Shown here: positions 53,401 to 62,544 of the stretch, in pieces
Numbering within the stretch: the first letter of the stretch is position 1
Layout: each line of letters opens with the position of its first letter
Source: Chloracidobacterium sp.
Lineage (GTDB): Bacteria; Acidobacteriota; Blastocatellia; Chloracidobacteriales; Chloracidobacteriaceae
Reading direction: 5' to 3'
DNA length: 64,000 nt
NCBI GenBank assembly: GCA_025057975.1
Contig: JANWUV010000003.1
Span: 186,001 to 250,000 of the forward strand
Program-made: the position numbers and the translations under genes
Notes under the pieces: generated by a model
What the model was told of the DNA's origin: nothing
Seen by the model: the letters and a program-made list of their open reading frames with translations, nothing else
Databases searched by the model: none

Positions 53401-55356
53401 GCCCGCCAAGCGCTGGCGATGGCGCGCAACTTGGGCAATGTCTTTGAGGAGCGGCGGGCGCTGGCGCTGCTCGGCGAAGTCCATCTGCGTCTGGCGCACT
53501 TGGATGAAGCGCAGGAATGCTATGCGGGCGCGCTGCGCATCGCCTATGCGCTGGGGCATCGCTACGGTGAATCAGTGGCGCTCAACGGTCTCGGTGAAGT
53601 TTTCATGCGGCGGGGCAACTACACCGAGGCGATGGAGTATGTCCAGCAGGCGGTGGACATTGCCCGCGACATTGGCAACAGCGCCGCCGAAGCGCGTTAT
53701 CAACTCAATGTCGGTCGAATTCGGCGACGACGCAGCGACGCAAAATCGGCCCTAAGCACGTTGCAGGCGGCTCTGCTGCTGGCTGAAACGGCGGAGGTGC
53801 CGCTCATTGAAGCTGAAGTGTTGACCGAACTGGGGGATACCCACCGGGCGGAAGGCGATTTTGCGGCGGCTGAGCCGTGTTATGCGCGGGCGCGCGAGTT
53901 GGCGCGTGAGGTGGAGTCGCCACAAGTCCGCTGGGCGGCGGCTTACGGTCTTGCGGAGTGCCTTGTTCAGCGGCAGAACCTCGCCCAAGCCCAAACGGTG
54001 TTGGAAGAGGCGCTCGCTGTAATTACGGAGCTTCAAGCGGACCTGCCGGGTGACACAGCGGCGGCAGCGTTTCTTGAAGACAAACGTCCGGTTTTTGAGC
54101 TCAAGGTGCGGCTTGACCGCGCCCTTGCCGCCTCGGCGGCCAACGCCAAGCCGACGGTTGTCGCGTCCGTCAGCGATTCGGCGACCGCTGGAAACCTCAG
54201 AGATGATTCTGCAGCGAGGCCGGTGAAGTCAGAGTCCCCGCCGCTGGGTCCAACGGGTGAAGCGAAAGACATTCCGCCGCCTGCGTTGAAGGAAACCAAG
54301 GTGCTTCACTCTGAGTCGCCGCCGGCTGCTGAAATGCCAAGCGACATTGATGCGCTGCACGCGGACTATGGGCAACAGGCGGAGCAGACTGGTGACATTA
54401 GTGAGTTCTCGTTGGAAGAACTGCTCAATGATGTCGCTGCGTTCGCCGAAAACCTGGGCATGGGGGAACTGTTCACCGGTGGACGCCTCTCGGAAGCTAT
54501 CCTGCCCGACGAAGAGCGAAGCCGTCCGCCGCAAGTCCCTCAGCCTGTGACGCGGCCGACACAACCCGGCTCGCTTCAGAACGTCCTGCACAGCGTCGTG
54601 TCGTTGGAGTCCACTTGGCGTGAGATGCTTCAGACGGCGCGCGCGGCCGGTGACCGCGACATCGAGCGCAAAGTCTTGATGCTGATGGCTTCGGCCTTCC
54701 ACAGTCAGGGCCAAGTCGCGCGTGCGCGCGATTGCTACCAGCGGGCCGTTCAGATTATGCGTGAGGTGAATGACCGGGCGAGTGAAGGTGCAATGCTCAA
54801 CAACATTGGCGACACTTTCCGGCAGGAAGGGCGTTACGCCGATGCTCTCGCTTACTACCGGTTGGCAATGCGAAGCGCGCGTGAAAGCAAAAATCAGCGG
54901 GTGTTAGAGATGGCGCTGGTCAACGCGGCGCAAATGTACACTCGCACCGGCAATCTCCGCGAAGCTATGAACTTGCTGGAGGAGGCCAAGCTCCACAATC
55001 AAAAGACCGGCGACGCTCAGGTACGGGCGGAAATGCTTCAGACGCTGGGTGAAGTCCACCTGATCCGTAAAGAGCTAGCTCTAGCCCTTGAGCATAGCTC
55101 AGCGGCGGCGGCGGCGGCGCGCAAACTGGGTGATACGGATATCGAATGGCGTGCACAGTGGGTCATTGCGCGCTGCCACTGGGCGCGCGGCGACCGCGCC
55201 GAGGCGCTCGTCGCCGCCGACTTGACGCTTCGGGCTCTAGATCGCCTACTTGGAGAGGCCAATCCCCACGACCAGAAACGGCTCGCTCGCGAACGGAGCG
55301 ACATTAGCGCCGTCACCGAGGAGTGGCGACGGATTACCGATGATTTTCTGGCCTGA
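50437..55356 (+). CDS. large Ser/Thr protein kinase with AAA-type ATPase and TPR regions
   Basis: A 1639-residue multidomain protein. Residues 1-25 hold a zinc-finger-like CPKCGATYPDEYNVCPQD. The kinase domain (about 41-305) has GRGGMGAVYE, K70, HRDLKP at 163-168 and DFG at 186-188. A Pro-rich linker leads to an ATPase domain (about 370-800) with Walker A GEAGIGKTR near 399 and AVLFLDDAH near 518. About 15 TPR units follow (from about 850), with a low-complexity gap near 1230-1330. This is the layout of large signalling kinases with a NB-ARC/STAND-like ATPase, and it probably switches state on ligand binding. No transmembrane helix. The STT3-like gene starts 24 bases after its stop. Confidence 0.9.
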   Translation: MKSCPKCGATYPDEYNVCPQDGAPLASDKSSGVARVVDGKYQIVRLVGRGGMGAVYEAIHTTMQRRVALKILNADLVSNPAALERFRREALLSGRLKHPNAITIYDYGMSAIGEAYIVMEFLEGHSLGQELQQAKTLSPLRVVSVLAPVCDAVHAAHVEGIIHRDLKPANIMLEKLRTGETVKVLDFGIAKLAMNNPNLMNLTGTGIIGTPQYMSPEQCQAHRIDGRSDIYSIGVIAYEMLTGKLPFDEPTPLATVIAQVKQKPKPLRELRPDIPPALEAVVMRALEKSPANRYQTAEELAEAFRAIQRQLAPSSAVIPTPQGLVALPDPGPAAQGPFTRVVPSDAPAAVVSTPVPDSVRLPTNMSGGEFVGRTPELGVLIAAWQSVTTRRGRPVVIFGEAGIGKTRLIEQFLIRLEDVGESQPLLLRMRCPDPARAVPGQFPLSDLRTAAMAYFNPELRAVRSLSPADEQFLDGSFFANLCDESYSTKLAARLAADRNGFFTDLTYLCRLLARERGAVLFLDDAHNADPLLLDFISHLLRHTRNDRLLAIVASRPFASLLDSAPPLRSWLQSLDDTGGYDQIKLPPLSNSEIRLMVEGLLGAQVQLPVSVALMLAEETKGNPYYVCEVVNLMIANGQIAHGEATGWVCQEVDEFDLPDTIVALVKPLLARLEDDTADVLAHAAVIGEEFTFDLLQFLTEATEEGLLGKIENALKLGFIREMAGWREDRYSFVNPMVHRVLYRRITRRRRKRLHARIAERLEQQLASPRASAAGTSRQDFTAGDLAYHYFRAEEWRKAIEYALEAGYARWSTYAFADAGKFFAWVAQALNRLQGEDAAPPLSPDDEARYRLTYGTLLIECAQPDEARQALERALALCREHNLTWLGRTQVGMARLCNLTGDAEGALELATAALPLLRAREDAAGSCLALLAAATAHVERGRLTAALQAVDEALYIAERAGDRSGQAAARLGNAMVNVRRGKYAEALSDARQALAMARNLGNVFEERRALALLGEVHLRLAHLDEAQECYAGALRIAYALGHRYGESVALNGLGEVFMRRGNYTEAMEYVQQAVDIARDIGNSAAEARYQLNVGRIRRRRSDAKSALSTLQAALLLAETAEVPLIEAEVLTELGDTHRAEGDFAAAEPCYARARELAREVESPQVRWAAAYGLAECLVQRQNLAQAQTVLEEALAVITELQADLPGDTAAAAFLEDKRPVFELKVRLDRALAASAANAKPTVVASVSDSATAGNLRDDSAARPVKSESPPLGPTGEAKDIPPPALKETKVLHSESPPAAEMPSDIDALHADYGQQAEQTGDISEFSLEELLNDVAAFAENLGMGELFTGGRLSEAILPDEERSRPPQVPQPVTRPTQPGSLQNVLHSVVSLESTWREMLQTARAAGDRDIERKVLMLMASAFHSQGQVARARDCYQRAVQIMREVNDRASEGAMLNNIGDTFRQEGRYADALAYYRLAMRSARESKNQRVLEMALVNAAQMYTRTGNLREAMNLLEEAKLHNQKTGDAQVRAEMLQTLGEVHLIRKELALALEHSSAAAAAARKLGDTDIEWRAQWVIARCHWARGDRAEALVAADLTLRALDRLLGEANPHDQKRLARERSDISAVTEEWRRITDDFLA

Positions 55357-55380
55357 CCGGCGCTGTGCAAGACGCGCCTC

Positions 55381-57624
55381 ATGACCGCTTCGCTTCCGAC
55401 CCGGCGTCCTATGCGGCTGCTCAGTCGCCCCGTGGTGACGGTTGCCATTTTGTACCTACTCGCCTTTGTAATCCGGCTTTCCAATCTGGGCGGCGTTGTC
55501 ACCAACTTCGGCGTCTTTCCCATCTCGACGGATTCGTTTTATCACCTCCGCCGGATTCATGCGGCGGTCGCCGAGGGGCTGCGCGTCCCGGATTTCGACC
55601 GCTATGTGAATTTCCCCGATGGAGCAAACATCAACTGGCCGTTCGGTTTTGACTGGCTCTACGCCGCGACGGCGCGGGCGCTATACACGCTGACCCAAGG
55701 GACAGGTTTGCCGGACGACGGTTGGACAACCGCCGTCGCCTGCTTTCTGACGCCGCTCATCGGTGCAGCGACGCCCTGCCTCACCCACTTGGTTGCAGCG
55801 CGGCTTGCCGGTGTGTGGGCAGGGATTACAGCCGGCCTGGTTGCAGCGTGGATGCCAGCGGTATGGGTGATGTGCGCCGTTGGCTATGTTGACCATCACG
55901 TTTTTGAATCGCTCTGCGTCGCGTTTTATCTGTGGGCGGTGGTGCGGGAGCGTCCTTCGCCGTGGCACGGCGTGGTCGCCGGCTTGACGATGAGCGTTGG
56001 TTTGCTGTGCGCAACGGTGCTGCCGTTGCTGGTAGTTTTCCACGCGCTAACGACGGCTGGATGGTGCATTATGCATTGGCGGCAGCCAGACGTCTTGAGC
56101 GCCCACTTGCATCTCGCTCTATGGGCCTGGTTCGGCTTGGCGGTGACGTTGGCGCCATTTGCGGCGACCAACTTCGCTGAACCGCACGGTATTAATCCGG
56201 CGCTCACCACTGCTTGGGCGGCGGCGTTTGCAGCGGCTGGCGCAACGCTGGGCGTCTACGTGCGGCGTGTCGGCGCGCAACGACACGCCTTGGCGTGGGG
56301 CGCCATCTGGCTTGCGCTGGGCGTCGCCGTTGCGCCGCGTCTGAACTTGGACGCCGCGTGGCGATTCATCCGGTACGGCGTGGCGCACATCGGCGCCGCC
56401 GACCCGTGGCTGGCGACAATTTTTGAAAGCCAACCGCTGTTGAGCCAGTCCTTTCGTGACATCACTAACAACTACACGGCGTTTTTGTGGCTGCTGCCGG
56501 GAGCCTGGGGGCTGGTCTGGCTGCGCGCTCGGCGTGGCGAAGCGCCGGACTGGACACTGTTGCTCCTGTCGGTTCCGACCGCCGGACTGGCTTTGTTGCA
56601 GCTTAAGTTCAGCGGCTTGTTTGCGCCGCTGTTCGCCGTTGTGACGGGGCTGGCGCTGCGCGAACTGGCGACGCAACTTGCCGGGTTGGTCGGTTGGCCG
56701 GCCAAGTTACAGAAGGCGCTGCCAATGGGACTCACCGCCGGCGCACTGACGCCGACGGTCATCTTCACTTTGAGCGCACCGACTTACATTGTGTCGCCGA
56801 CAGGGGCGTTTGTGGACGCCGAACCGACGCTGCGGTGGTTGGCGACGCATACGCCGGCGACCAGCCGCCGGGGCGATCAACCGGAGGATTACGCCGTTCT
56901 GTGTGATTGGACGCCGGGCCACTGGGTCATCGGCGTCGCCGGACGCCCGACCGTCGCTTCTCCTCTCGGTCATACGGAGGCGCTGCGGCAAGGGATTCGT
57001 GATGGGGCGGCGATGTTCGCCCTACCTCCGACGGCGTCGCTGCCTCTGATGGAAGCCCGGCGTGTCCGCTACATTTTGGTTACGCCGTTGTCGCCCAAGG
57101 CGGTTGCGTGCAACGCGGCGTGGGATCCGAAGACTAGAACATTCAGCCCCTGGGCGGATTGGAACGAGCGGATGAAAGCCTCGCTCTACGCGCGCCTCGT
57201 CGCCGGAGAGGGAGTTCCACAGGGTGATGCGGCGTTGACGCAAATACGGCTGGTATACGAAGGCGATTTGGACGCCGACTATCCGCTCTTTACGCAGCCG
57301 CATGCGGCAGCCAAGGTTTTTGAACGGGTGGCGGGCGCAGTCATCGCTGGGTGGACGACGCCGGGCGCGCGGGTTCAGATTTCAACCCGCATTCGCACGT
57401 ATTTTCGGCGTGAGTTTGATTATGTGGACGAAACAACGGCGGACGCGCAAGGACGGTTTGAACGACGTGTGCCGTACGCCCAACACATCTCGCCGTTGAC
57501 GACACTAGCCGCCGTGACGCCTTACCGCGTGGTTACGCCGGAAGGAGTATGGTCGGCCACAGCGACGGAAGCCGATGTCACAAACGGTCATACGCTCCAG
57601 CTCAGGCGTACGCTGGCGAACTAG
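55381..57624 (+). CDS. STT3-like membrane oligosaccharyltransferase
   Basis: A 747-residue protein with about 12 membrane segments followed by a soluble periplasmic domain. The STT3/PglB/AglB catalytic points can be placed. D51 is in STDSFYHLRR of the first loop. YVDHHVFE near residue 168 corresponds to the DxH/H loop. CDWTPGHWVIGVAGRPTVASPLG near 507-529 (broken here: CDWTPGHWV and ASPLG) corresponds to the WWDYG region, in which only the D, G and HW survive. So it is a distant member that may transfer a lipid-linked glycan to protein or to another acceptor. No glycan-assembly genes are beside it. Confidence 0.75.
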   Translation: MTASLPTRRPMRLLSRPVVTVAILYLLAFVIRLSNLGGVVTNFGVFPISTDSFYHLRRIHAAVAEGLRVPDFDRYVNFPDGANINWPFGFDWLYAATARALYTLTQGTGLPDDGWTTAVACFLTPLIGAATPCLTHLVAARLAGVWAGITAGLVAAWMPAVWVMCAVGYVDHHVFESLCVAFYLWAVVRERPSPWHGVVAGLTMSVGLLCATVLPLLVVFHALTTAGWCIMHWRQPDVLSAHLHLALWAWFGLAVTLAPFAATNFAEPHGINPALTTAWAAAFAAAGATLGVYVRRVGAQRHALAWGAIWLALGVAVAPRLNLDAAWRFIRYGVAHIGAADPWLATIFESQPLLSQSFRDITNNYTAFLWLLPGAWGLVWLRARRGEAPDWTLLLLSVPTAGLALLQLKFSGLFAPLFAVVTGLALRELATQLAGLVGWPAKLQKALPMGLTAGALTPTVIFTLSAPTYIVSPTGAFVDAEPTLRWLATHTPATSRRGDQPEDYAVLCDWTPGHWVIGVAGRPTVASPLGHTEALRQGIRDGAAMFALPPTASLPLMEARRVRYILVTPLSPKAVACNAAWDPKTRTFSPWADWNERMKASLYARLVAGEGVPQGDAALTQIRLVYEGDLDADYPLFTQPHAAAKVFERVAGAVIAGWTTPGARVQISTRIRTYFRREFDYVDETTADAQGRFERRVPYAQHISPLTTLAAVTPYRVVTPEGVWSATATEADVTNGHTLQLRRTLAN

Positions 57625-57667
57625 GGCGTATTGTCGGTTAGTCGGAGCATCGCACTGTCGGCGAAAC

Positions 57668-57696
57668 GACAGCGCCGTGCAGTGGTCGGCGCTGTC
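57668..57696. terminator. 10-bp inverted repeat between convergent genes
   Basis: GACAGCGCCG at 57668-57677 and CGGCGCTGTC at 57687-57696 pair perfectly around a 9-base loop. It lies in the 170-base gap between the rightward STT3-like gene and the leftward small membrane gene. No T-run follows, so a bidirectional terminator is only likely. Confidence 0.45.
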
Positions 57697-57792
57697 CACC
57701 AACCGTACGCGCTAAATCACCCAACACCCGTAGCAGCCTGCGAAATGGTGGCCGACTGTGAGCAGGTCTTCTCTCGCGCTTGCGTCAGCGAG

Positions 57793-58059
57793 TCATTGCA
57801 CCGTCTGGGGTTGCGTCCGGCTAAGAGCAGTGATTTCGAGCAAGCCAAGCGCCAGATTGACTATCCCAAGCCCCGTAACAGTCCCACGAACGTAGCCACT
57901 CTGGACAAATGTTGTGAGTTGAAGACTGGGAAAGCGCGCCGTGAGCCAGAACAGGAAAAAATTGTTTTCCCAGTAGCTCGTCCACGGAATAACGGTAAGC
58001 AGCAAACCGACTTCAAAACAAAGCGCGATAAAGAGAATCGCCGTAAGTTTGGCGGACAT
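57793..58059 (-). CDS. small membrane protein following the TPR scaffold
   Basis: An 88-residue protein with two hydrophobic helices: AKLTAILFIALCFEVGLLLTV and a second near residues 60-80 ending ALGLLEITAL. A loop with WTSYWENNFFLFWLTARFP lies between them. I recognise no family. It lies 90 bases downstream of the TPR gene on the same strand. The chosen ATG lacks a clear ribosome-binding site. Confidence 0.55.
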   Translation of the reverse strand: MSAKLTAILFIALCFEVGLLLTVIPWTSYWENNFFLFWLTARFPSLQLTTFVQSGYVRGTVTGLGIVNLALGLLEITALSRTQPQTVQ

Positions 58060-58149
58060 AGCCACGTGCTGGAGACAGCATACGCCGGTAAGACTTGTCT
58101 CGACACTCAAAGCAGAAAAACCCACTTGTACCGCGACGGCTCTCAAGCG

Positions 58150-61100
58150 CTACTGACGCTTCACACGCTGGCGTAGCTCGGCGACTTTTTCCGCCACTTC
58201 GCGGTAGTTGACGTCCACGGCGTACACTGTCTCGAAGACCTCAAGCGCCAAGTCATAACGCCCCATTTGTTCGTACGCCATCCCAAGGTCGTACCGCATC
58301 GCTTGATACTCATCCTCCGTTCGTCCCGGCGCTTCGACGCCGCGCTTGAACCACACCGTCGCTAGTTGGGGTTCGTTCTTCGCCATAAAGCACAACCCCA
58401 GCATGTTGCATACTTGGAAGTAGTGCGGGTCGGACGAGTGTGGGTCTGTACCGCGAAAAGCCGTCTGGAACTCTTCGATCGCTTCGTCGAAGAGGTCCAT
58501 ATCCTTGTAGGCCAGACCTAGATTGTAGTGCGTTTCAAAATCGGGCGTCGCTTCAGCATCAGCCTCAACACTCTGCTTGAATTCGTCAAAAACATCCTGC
58601 AAACCTGATTCGCCAAGCAAGATCGAGCCTGACGACGCCGGCGCCGGCTCAGGCTTGGCCGCCAGGTTGGTGACGGCCGGAGCGTCAAAGTTCCCCATCT
58701 CAAGCTCTTCGAGCGCCTTCTCAAGCTCACTCACCAAGCCGTTCATGAGCGACCCAATGGATTCTGGCTTGGAAACGGGGACTTCCGCCGCCGCGTCGGT
58801 CGGAAGCGCCAGGCTGGTCAGGTCCGGCTCCGGCGCACTCGGCGGCGACTGCACCTTGGCCAGCAGCGCCAGCACCTCCGGATGATTTGGAAACTCAAGG
58901 CTTAGGCGAGCCAGATTATCGCGTGCCACGTCGAAGAAGCCTTGCTCTATGTAGAATTTTATCCCCTCCAACTGCTCTTGGAGCTTGGCTTCCGCCACCG
59001 CTTGGAGTGTGTCGCTGGACGGCGCCGGGCTGATCTCAAAAACGGGTTGCTGGGCGTCAAACGTGGGCACGCTTTCCGGCGGCGTGGTTGGGAAATGAGG
59101 CGGGCCGACGTAAATCGCCTCCGTATGTAACGTGAAGCCTTCGCCGCTGGTGTAACCAAAATCAAAAGCGCCAACCGCCGGACTGGACGGCGTCGGCGTC
59201 GGCGTTTGTACCGAGCCGCTGATGTCTATTTCCACTTCGTCGCTGACCTGCGCAGGCGGTACGCTTGGCATGCTCGGCGTACTGACGGAGCCTGCCAGCT
59301 CAAAACCGCCGCCCTGGTGGGAAGCCGCCAATTGTCGTGCCTCCGCTTGGAAGCGCTGACTTTGGGCATGGTCACCGCGCTGGGCATATAGCGTCGCCAA
59401 TGCCGCCGCCTGCCGTCCAGCCTCATCATCTCGCCCAACGTCGGTGCAAATCTGCTTGAGCAGGAGACGGAGTTCAATGCTACCAGGGACGTGGTTGACA
59501 GCTTCCTGAAGAAGCTCAATCGCCTTATCAGGCATACCCAAGTTGGCGAAGCGCTCGGCATCGGCTTTGAGCCGGGCGACCTCAGGCGGGAGTGCTTCGC
59601 TGCCTAAGCTGGGCGGTGGATAGCTGACCGACGACGGTGACGTAAAATCCGTAAAGCCGCCAGTTTGTAGGTTATTGAAACCACCAATGCCGGTCTCAAA
59701 TCCGAATGGGGCGGGAGCGCCAAAACCACTGGCGACAGAGTCGCCGCCAGCCGGGGCAAAGCTGGGGGTGCCAAAAACCGCTGTTTCGGGAGCAGACGGC
59801 GACAAGGGAGCAAAACCCGATCCGGACGTATAACCAAACCCGACGCCCGAATCCGGTGGCGGGGAAAACGGAGGCTGTCCGGCAAGAATCTCGGGCGTAA
59901 ACTCAACCCGCTGCCCGACGCCACCGGTGTAAACGGGACCTGGGACCACCCGATCCCGCTCCGCAATTGTGGGACTGACGGGACTGGTAAAGCCGTAGGC
60001 GCGCATCATTTCCAGATGCGCCGGCTCGTTCGGCTCCAATTCGACCAGCTCCCGAAGCGCTTTTTCGGCGATGCCGCGCTCCTCGTGGTGCAGCGCTACT
60101 ACGGCCAGTTGTTTCAACGCTCCCGGCAACTCGTTGCCCTCACCCAGACGCCTGTAAATCGTCACCAAACACTGGTGCGCCTTGAGATGGTAGGGATTTG
60201 CTTCGATGACTTTTTGGAGCAGTTCGACGCCACGTGTTTCTTGGCGTCGCGTAATCATGGGCTCGATGCACTTCTCAATGAGGTCTGTTCCACGGTCGTA
60301 AAGGCCCTGATCAATGAACTTTTGCGCCAGCGTCAAGACGTACTCGAAGCGGGTTTTGTCTACTTCCAGCAACTTGAGCAACGCCGTTTCCGCTTCGTTG
60401 AGAAGGTCGGCCTGAAGGTAAATGCGACCGCTAAGAATCAGGATATCCGTGTCATCAGGACGCTGCTGCGCGACGTTGCTCAACAGCGCCACTGCCCGCT
60501 GCGGCTCGCCCTGCTTGATGTAGATGGTCGCCAGCGAGTTTAGCGCCGGCGTGCTGGCCGGATTCAACTCCAACACCCGTTGAAAAACCTGCTGCGCTTC
60601 AGCCAGGCTCGACTTGCGAATCAGTTGCGCCCCGGCCGCAATGTAGGCTTCAATCGCTTGCTCCTTCATCCCTTCCCGTTGGTAGTTTTCGGCTAAACGC
60701 AACCGGGCCGGGACGTTTTCTGGGTCTAAATCGGCGACGCGCTGCAAAAGCTCCAGCGCCTGCCGACTGCGACCGTTTTTGGTGTAGTAGTCAGCAATTT
60801 CAAGGTATTGCTTGCGCGCTTCAACCATCAGGTTCTGGCGGATATAGAGTTCCGCCAGCTTGAGCGCCACATCGGTGTTGCCTGGCGCAAGCTTGTAGAT
60901 TTTTTTGTACACCGCGATGGCGCGCGGCGTATGACCGTCGCGGAGCGTGGCCTCCGCCAGCTTGACAAATGTCACAATGGCGTCGTCGGTGCGTCCATCC
61001 CGTACGTACAAGTCGCCGAGAATGTTGAGCAAGTTGGTGTCGCCCGGATTCGACATGACCAAGTTTTCATATTCCTTGATCGCCGGCTTGATTTTGCCTT

Positions 61101-61152
61101 GCTGAACAAGTTTCTCGGCTTTACGTAAATCGTTGGCTTTCGTATAGGACAT
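58150..61152 (-). CDS. large TPR scaffold protein
   Basis: A 1000-residue soluble protein. The N-terminal ~380 residues are consecutive tetratricopeptide repeats. The middle (about 395-690) is low-complexity Pro/Ser/Phe/Gly with two near copies of F-G-Y-T-S-G-x-G-F near residues 437 and 664. More TPR-like helices follow to the C-terminus (LFDEAIEEFQTAFRG, YDLALEVFETVYA). It probably serves as a protein-binding scaffold, in the cytoplasm since no signal or membrane segment is seen. GGGAG precedes the ATG. It lies near other TPR proteins. Confidence 0.85.
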   Translation of the reverse strand: MSYTKANDLRKAEKLVQQGKIKPAIKEYENLVMSNPGDTNLLNILGDLYVRDGRTDDAIVTFVKLAEATLRDGHTPRAIAVYKKIYKLAPGNTDVALKLAELYIRQNLMVEARKQYLEIADYYTKNGRSRQALELLQRVADLDPENVPARLRLAENYQREGMKEQAIEAYIAAGAQLIRKSSLAEAQQVFQRVLELNPASTPALNSLATIYIKQGEPQRAVALLSNVAQQRPDDTDILILSGRIYLQADLLNEAETALLKLLEVDKTRFEYVLTLAQKFIDQGLYDRGTDLIEKCIEPMITRRQETRGVELLQKVIEANPYHLKAHQCLVTIYRRLGEGNELPGALKQLAVVALHHEERGIAEKALRELVELEPNEPAHLEMMRAYGFTSPVSPTIAERDRVVPGPVYTGGVGQRVEFTPEILAGQPPFSPPPDSGVGFGYTSGSGFAPLSPSAPETAVFGTPSFAPAGGDSVASGFGAPAPFGFETGIGGFNNLQTGGFTDFTSPSSVSYPPPSLGSEALPPEVARLKADAERFANLGMPDKAIELLQEAVNHVPGSIELRLLLKQICTDVGRDDEAGRQAAALATLYAQRGDHAQSQRFQAEARQLAASHQGGGFELAGSVSTPSMPSVPPAQVSDEVEIDISGSVQTPTPTPSSPAVGAFDFGYTSGEGFTLHTEAIYVGPPHFPTTPPESVPTFDAQQPVFEISPAPSSDTLQAVAEAKLQEQLEGIKFYIEQGFFDVARDNLARLSLEFPNHPEVLALLAKVQSPPSAPEPDLTSLALPTDAAAEVPVSKPESIGSLMNGLVSELEKALEELEMGNFDAPAVTNLAAKPEPAPASSGSILLGESGLQDVFDEFKQSVEADAEATPDFETHYNLGLAYKDMDLFDEAIEEFQTAFRGTDPHSSDPHYFQVCNMLGLCFMAKNEPQLATVWFKRGVEAPGRTEDEYQAMRYDLGMAYEQMGRYDLALEVFETVYAVDVNYREVAEKVAELRQRVKRQ

Positions 61153-61297
61153 GGCGCTGCTCCCGTCGCGGTAAACGCCGCCGAAGATTGTGCGACGACG
61201 GAGACCCTGACTGTGATAAAGGTAGAAAACCTACCACAAGGGGACTGAGGTGTCAAACTTCGACCAATATCGCTAGACGCCTAAAAGTCGTTTGAAA

Positions 61298-61951
61298 TCA
61301 GTAGTTTAGTTTGACTTTCAAAGGCTTGAGCAATGGTGCTGGGGCGACGCCCCGAAAGGTTAGGCGATGCGCTGGACACGGGCCATAGCGTTCAAGCGCC
61401 CGTTGATGGTAGGCCGTCCCATACCCCTTGTGACGTGCGAATCCGTACGCTGGATATTCGGCGTCCAGTGCGTCCATCAGCCGGTCACGATAGACCTTAG
61501 CAATGATGGAAGCCGCAGCAATCGAGATTGAACGCGCGTCGCCATGGACTAGGGCGCGCTGCGGGATGGCGACGGCCGGCAGATGAAGGGCGTCTAGCAG
61601 TAAAAAGTCCGGCCGCTGGGGCAAGGCGGCGACGGCCTGCGCCATTGCCCGCCGCGTGGCTTCGACGATGTTAATCTGGTCAATAACATCGGCGTTTACG
61701 ACGCCGACGCCGACGCCGTACGCCGTCGCTTCAATCTCGATGTACAGCCGGTTGCGTTGCGCCGGCGTCAGTCGCTTGGAGTCGTCCAGGCCGGCGGGCA
61801 GCGCTGCCGGGTTGAGGATAACCGCCGCCGCCGTCACCGGCCCTGCCCAAGCGCCGCGCCCGGCTTCGTCCAAACCGGCGACGTACGTTGCCCCCTGCAC
61901 CCAGAGCGGCGTTTCAAACTCAGTTGTTGGACGTAAACGGCGAGTCGCCAT
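61298..61951 (-). CDS. rnhB: ribonuclease HII
   Basis: Removes RNA from RNA-DNA hybrids, including misincorporated ribonucleotides. The 217-residue protein has the type II motifs: VAGLDEAGRGAWAGPV with the first acidic pair, LLLDAL, and SISIAAASIIAKVYRD. Start at ATG 61951 (MATRRLRP) is preferred over 61987 (MGRRKKDQ). Either overlaps the end of the upstream zinc-motif gene, by 32 or 68 bases, suggesting translational coupling. Confidence 0.93.
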   Translation of the reverse strand: MATRRLRPTTEFETPLWVQGATYVAGLDEAGRGAWAGPVTAAAVILNPAALPAGLDDSKRLTPAQRNRLYIEIEATAYGVGVGVVNADVIDQINIVEATRRAMAQAVAALPQRPDFLLLDALHLPAVAIPQRALVHGDARSISIAAASIIAKVYRDRLMDALDAEYPAYGFARHKGYGTAYHQRALERYGPCPAHRLTFRGVAPAPLLKPLKVKLNY

Positions 61952-62375
61952 GTTGGAGGCGTCCTGGTCTTTCTTCCGCCGGCCCACCAGTTTGACGATG
62001 TTGCCAACAGTAGCCGGTTACCCCGCTGACCCACCGTTGGCAGGGCGTCCCTTTTTTCGTTTTCGCGCCACAACGATGGCGCTCCCGTGAGATTGTTGCC
62101 GTAGGCGATGCGGCGGCCGGTGTCTTGAGCGTCGCAGCAGTGGTCAGCGCAGGAAGCGGCGGCGGTTGCGTGTCATACCACACTGTGTTGCCGACCCCCA
62201 ACGCCAGCCCAAGCGCCAACCCGCCGCCAAAGGTTTTCCACCGCAAACCCGGCAGTCGCCAACCACAAGCCTGACACCGGCGGCCGAAGATCAGAGCCGC
62301 GCTGCGCGTCCGCCACGTTGCAGGCGGTGGTGGAAGCTGCTCGCCACAGGCTGGGCAGAAATTGGCGTCCGGCAT
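61920..62375 (-). CDS. membrane protein with two zinc-type motifs
   Basis: A 151-residue protein. The N-terminal double zinc ribbon has C7-P-A-C10 and C34-Q-A-C37. One hydrophobic helix (GGGLALGLALGVGNTV) follows, then a Pro/Ala linker. The C-terminal motif is C102-GAKTKKGTPC112 then C123-W-Q-H126. That last motif recurs at the ends of many small uncharacterised proteins and likely binds zinc. It lies upstream of rnhB and overlaps it. A role for both zinc sites across the membrane is unclear. Confidence 0.7.
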   Translation of the reverse strand: MPDANFCPACGEQLPPPPATWRTRSAALIFGRRCQACGWRLPGLRWKTFGGGLALGLALGVGNTVWYDTQPPPLPALTTAATLKTPAAASPTATISRERHRCGAKTKKGTPCQRWVSGVTGYCWQHRQTGGPAEERPGRLQHGDSPFTSNN

Positions 62376-62544
62376 TCGACTGCACTCCTAGGCTGTTTGC
62401 CCCCAGTGTGCCGAAAACGCCAGCGACGAGGAAGTCTTTTGTGTCGCTGGAGGGCGGTGGTAGGGTAGACCACTGTACGATGGCACTTCATGCGGCGTTG
62501 GATTCCGCACGTGGTTGGACCCCGCACTTGTGTAGGTAAACGGC

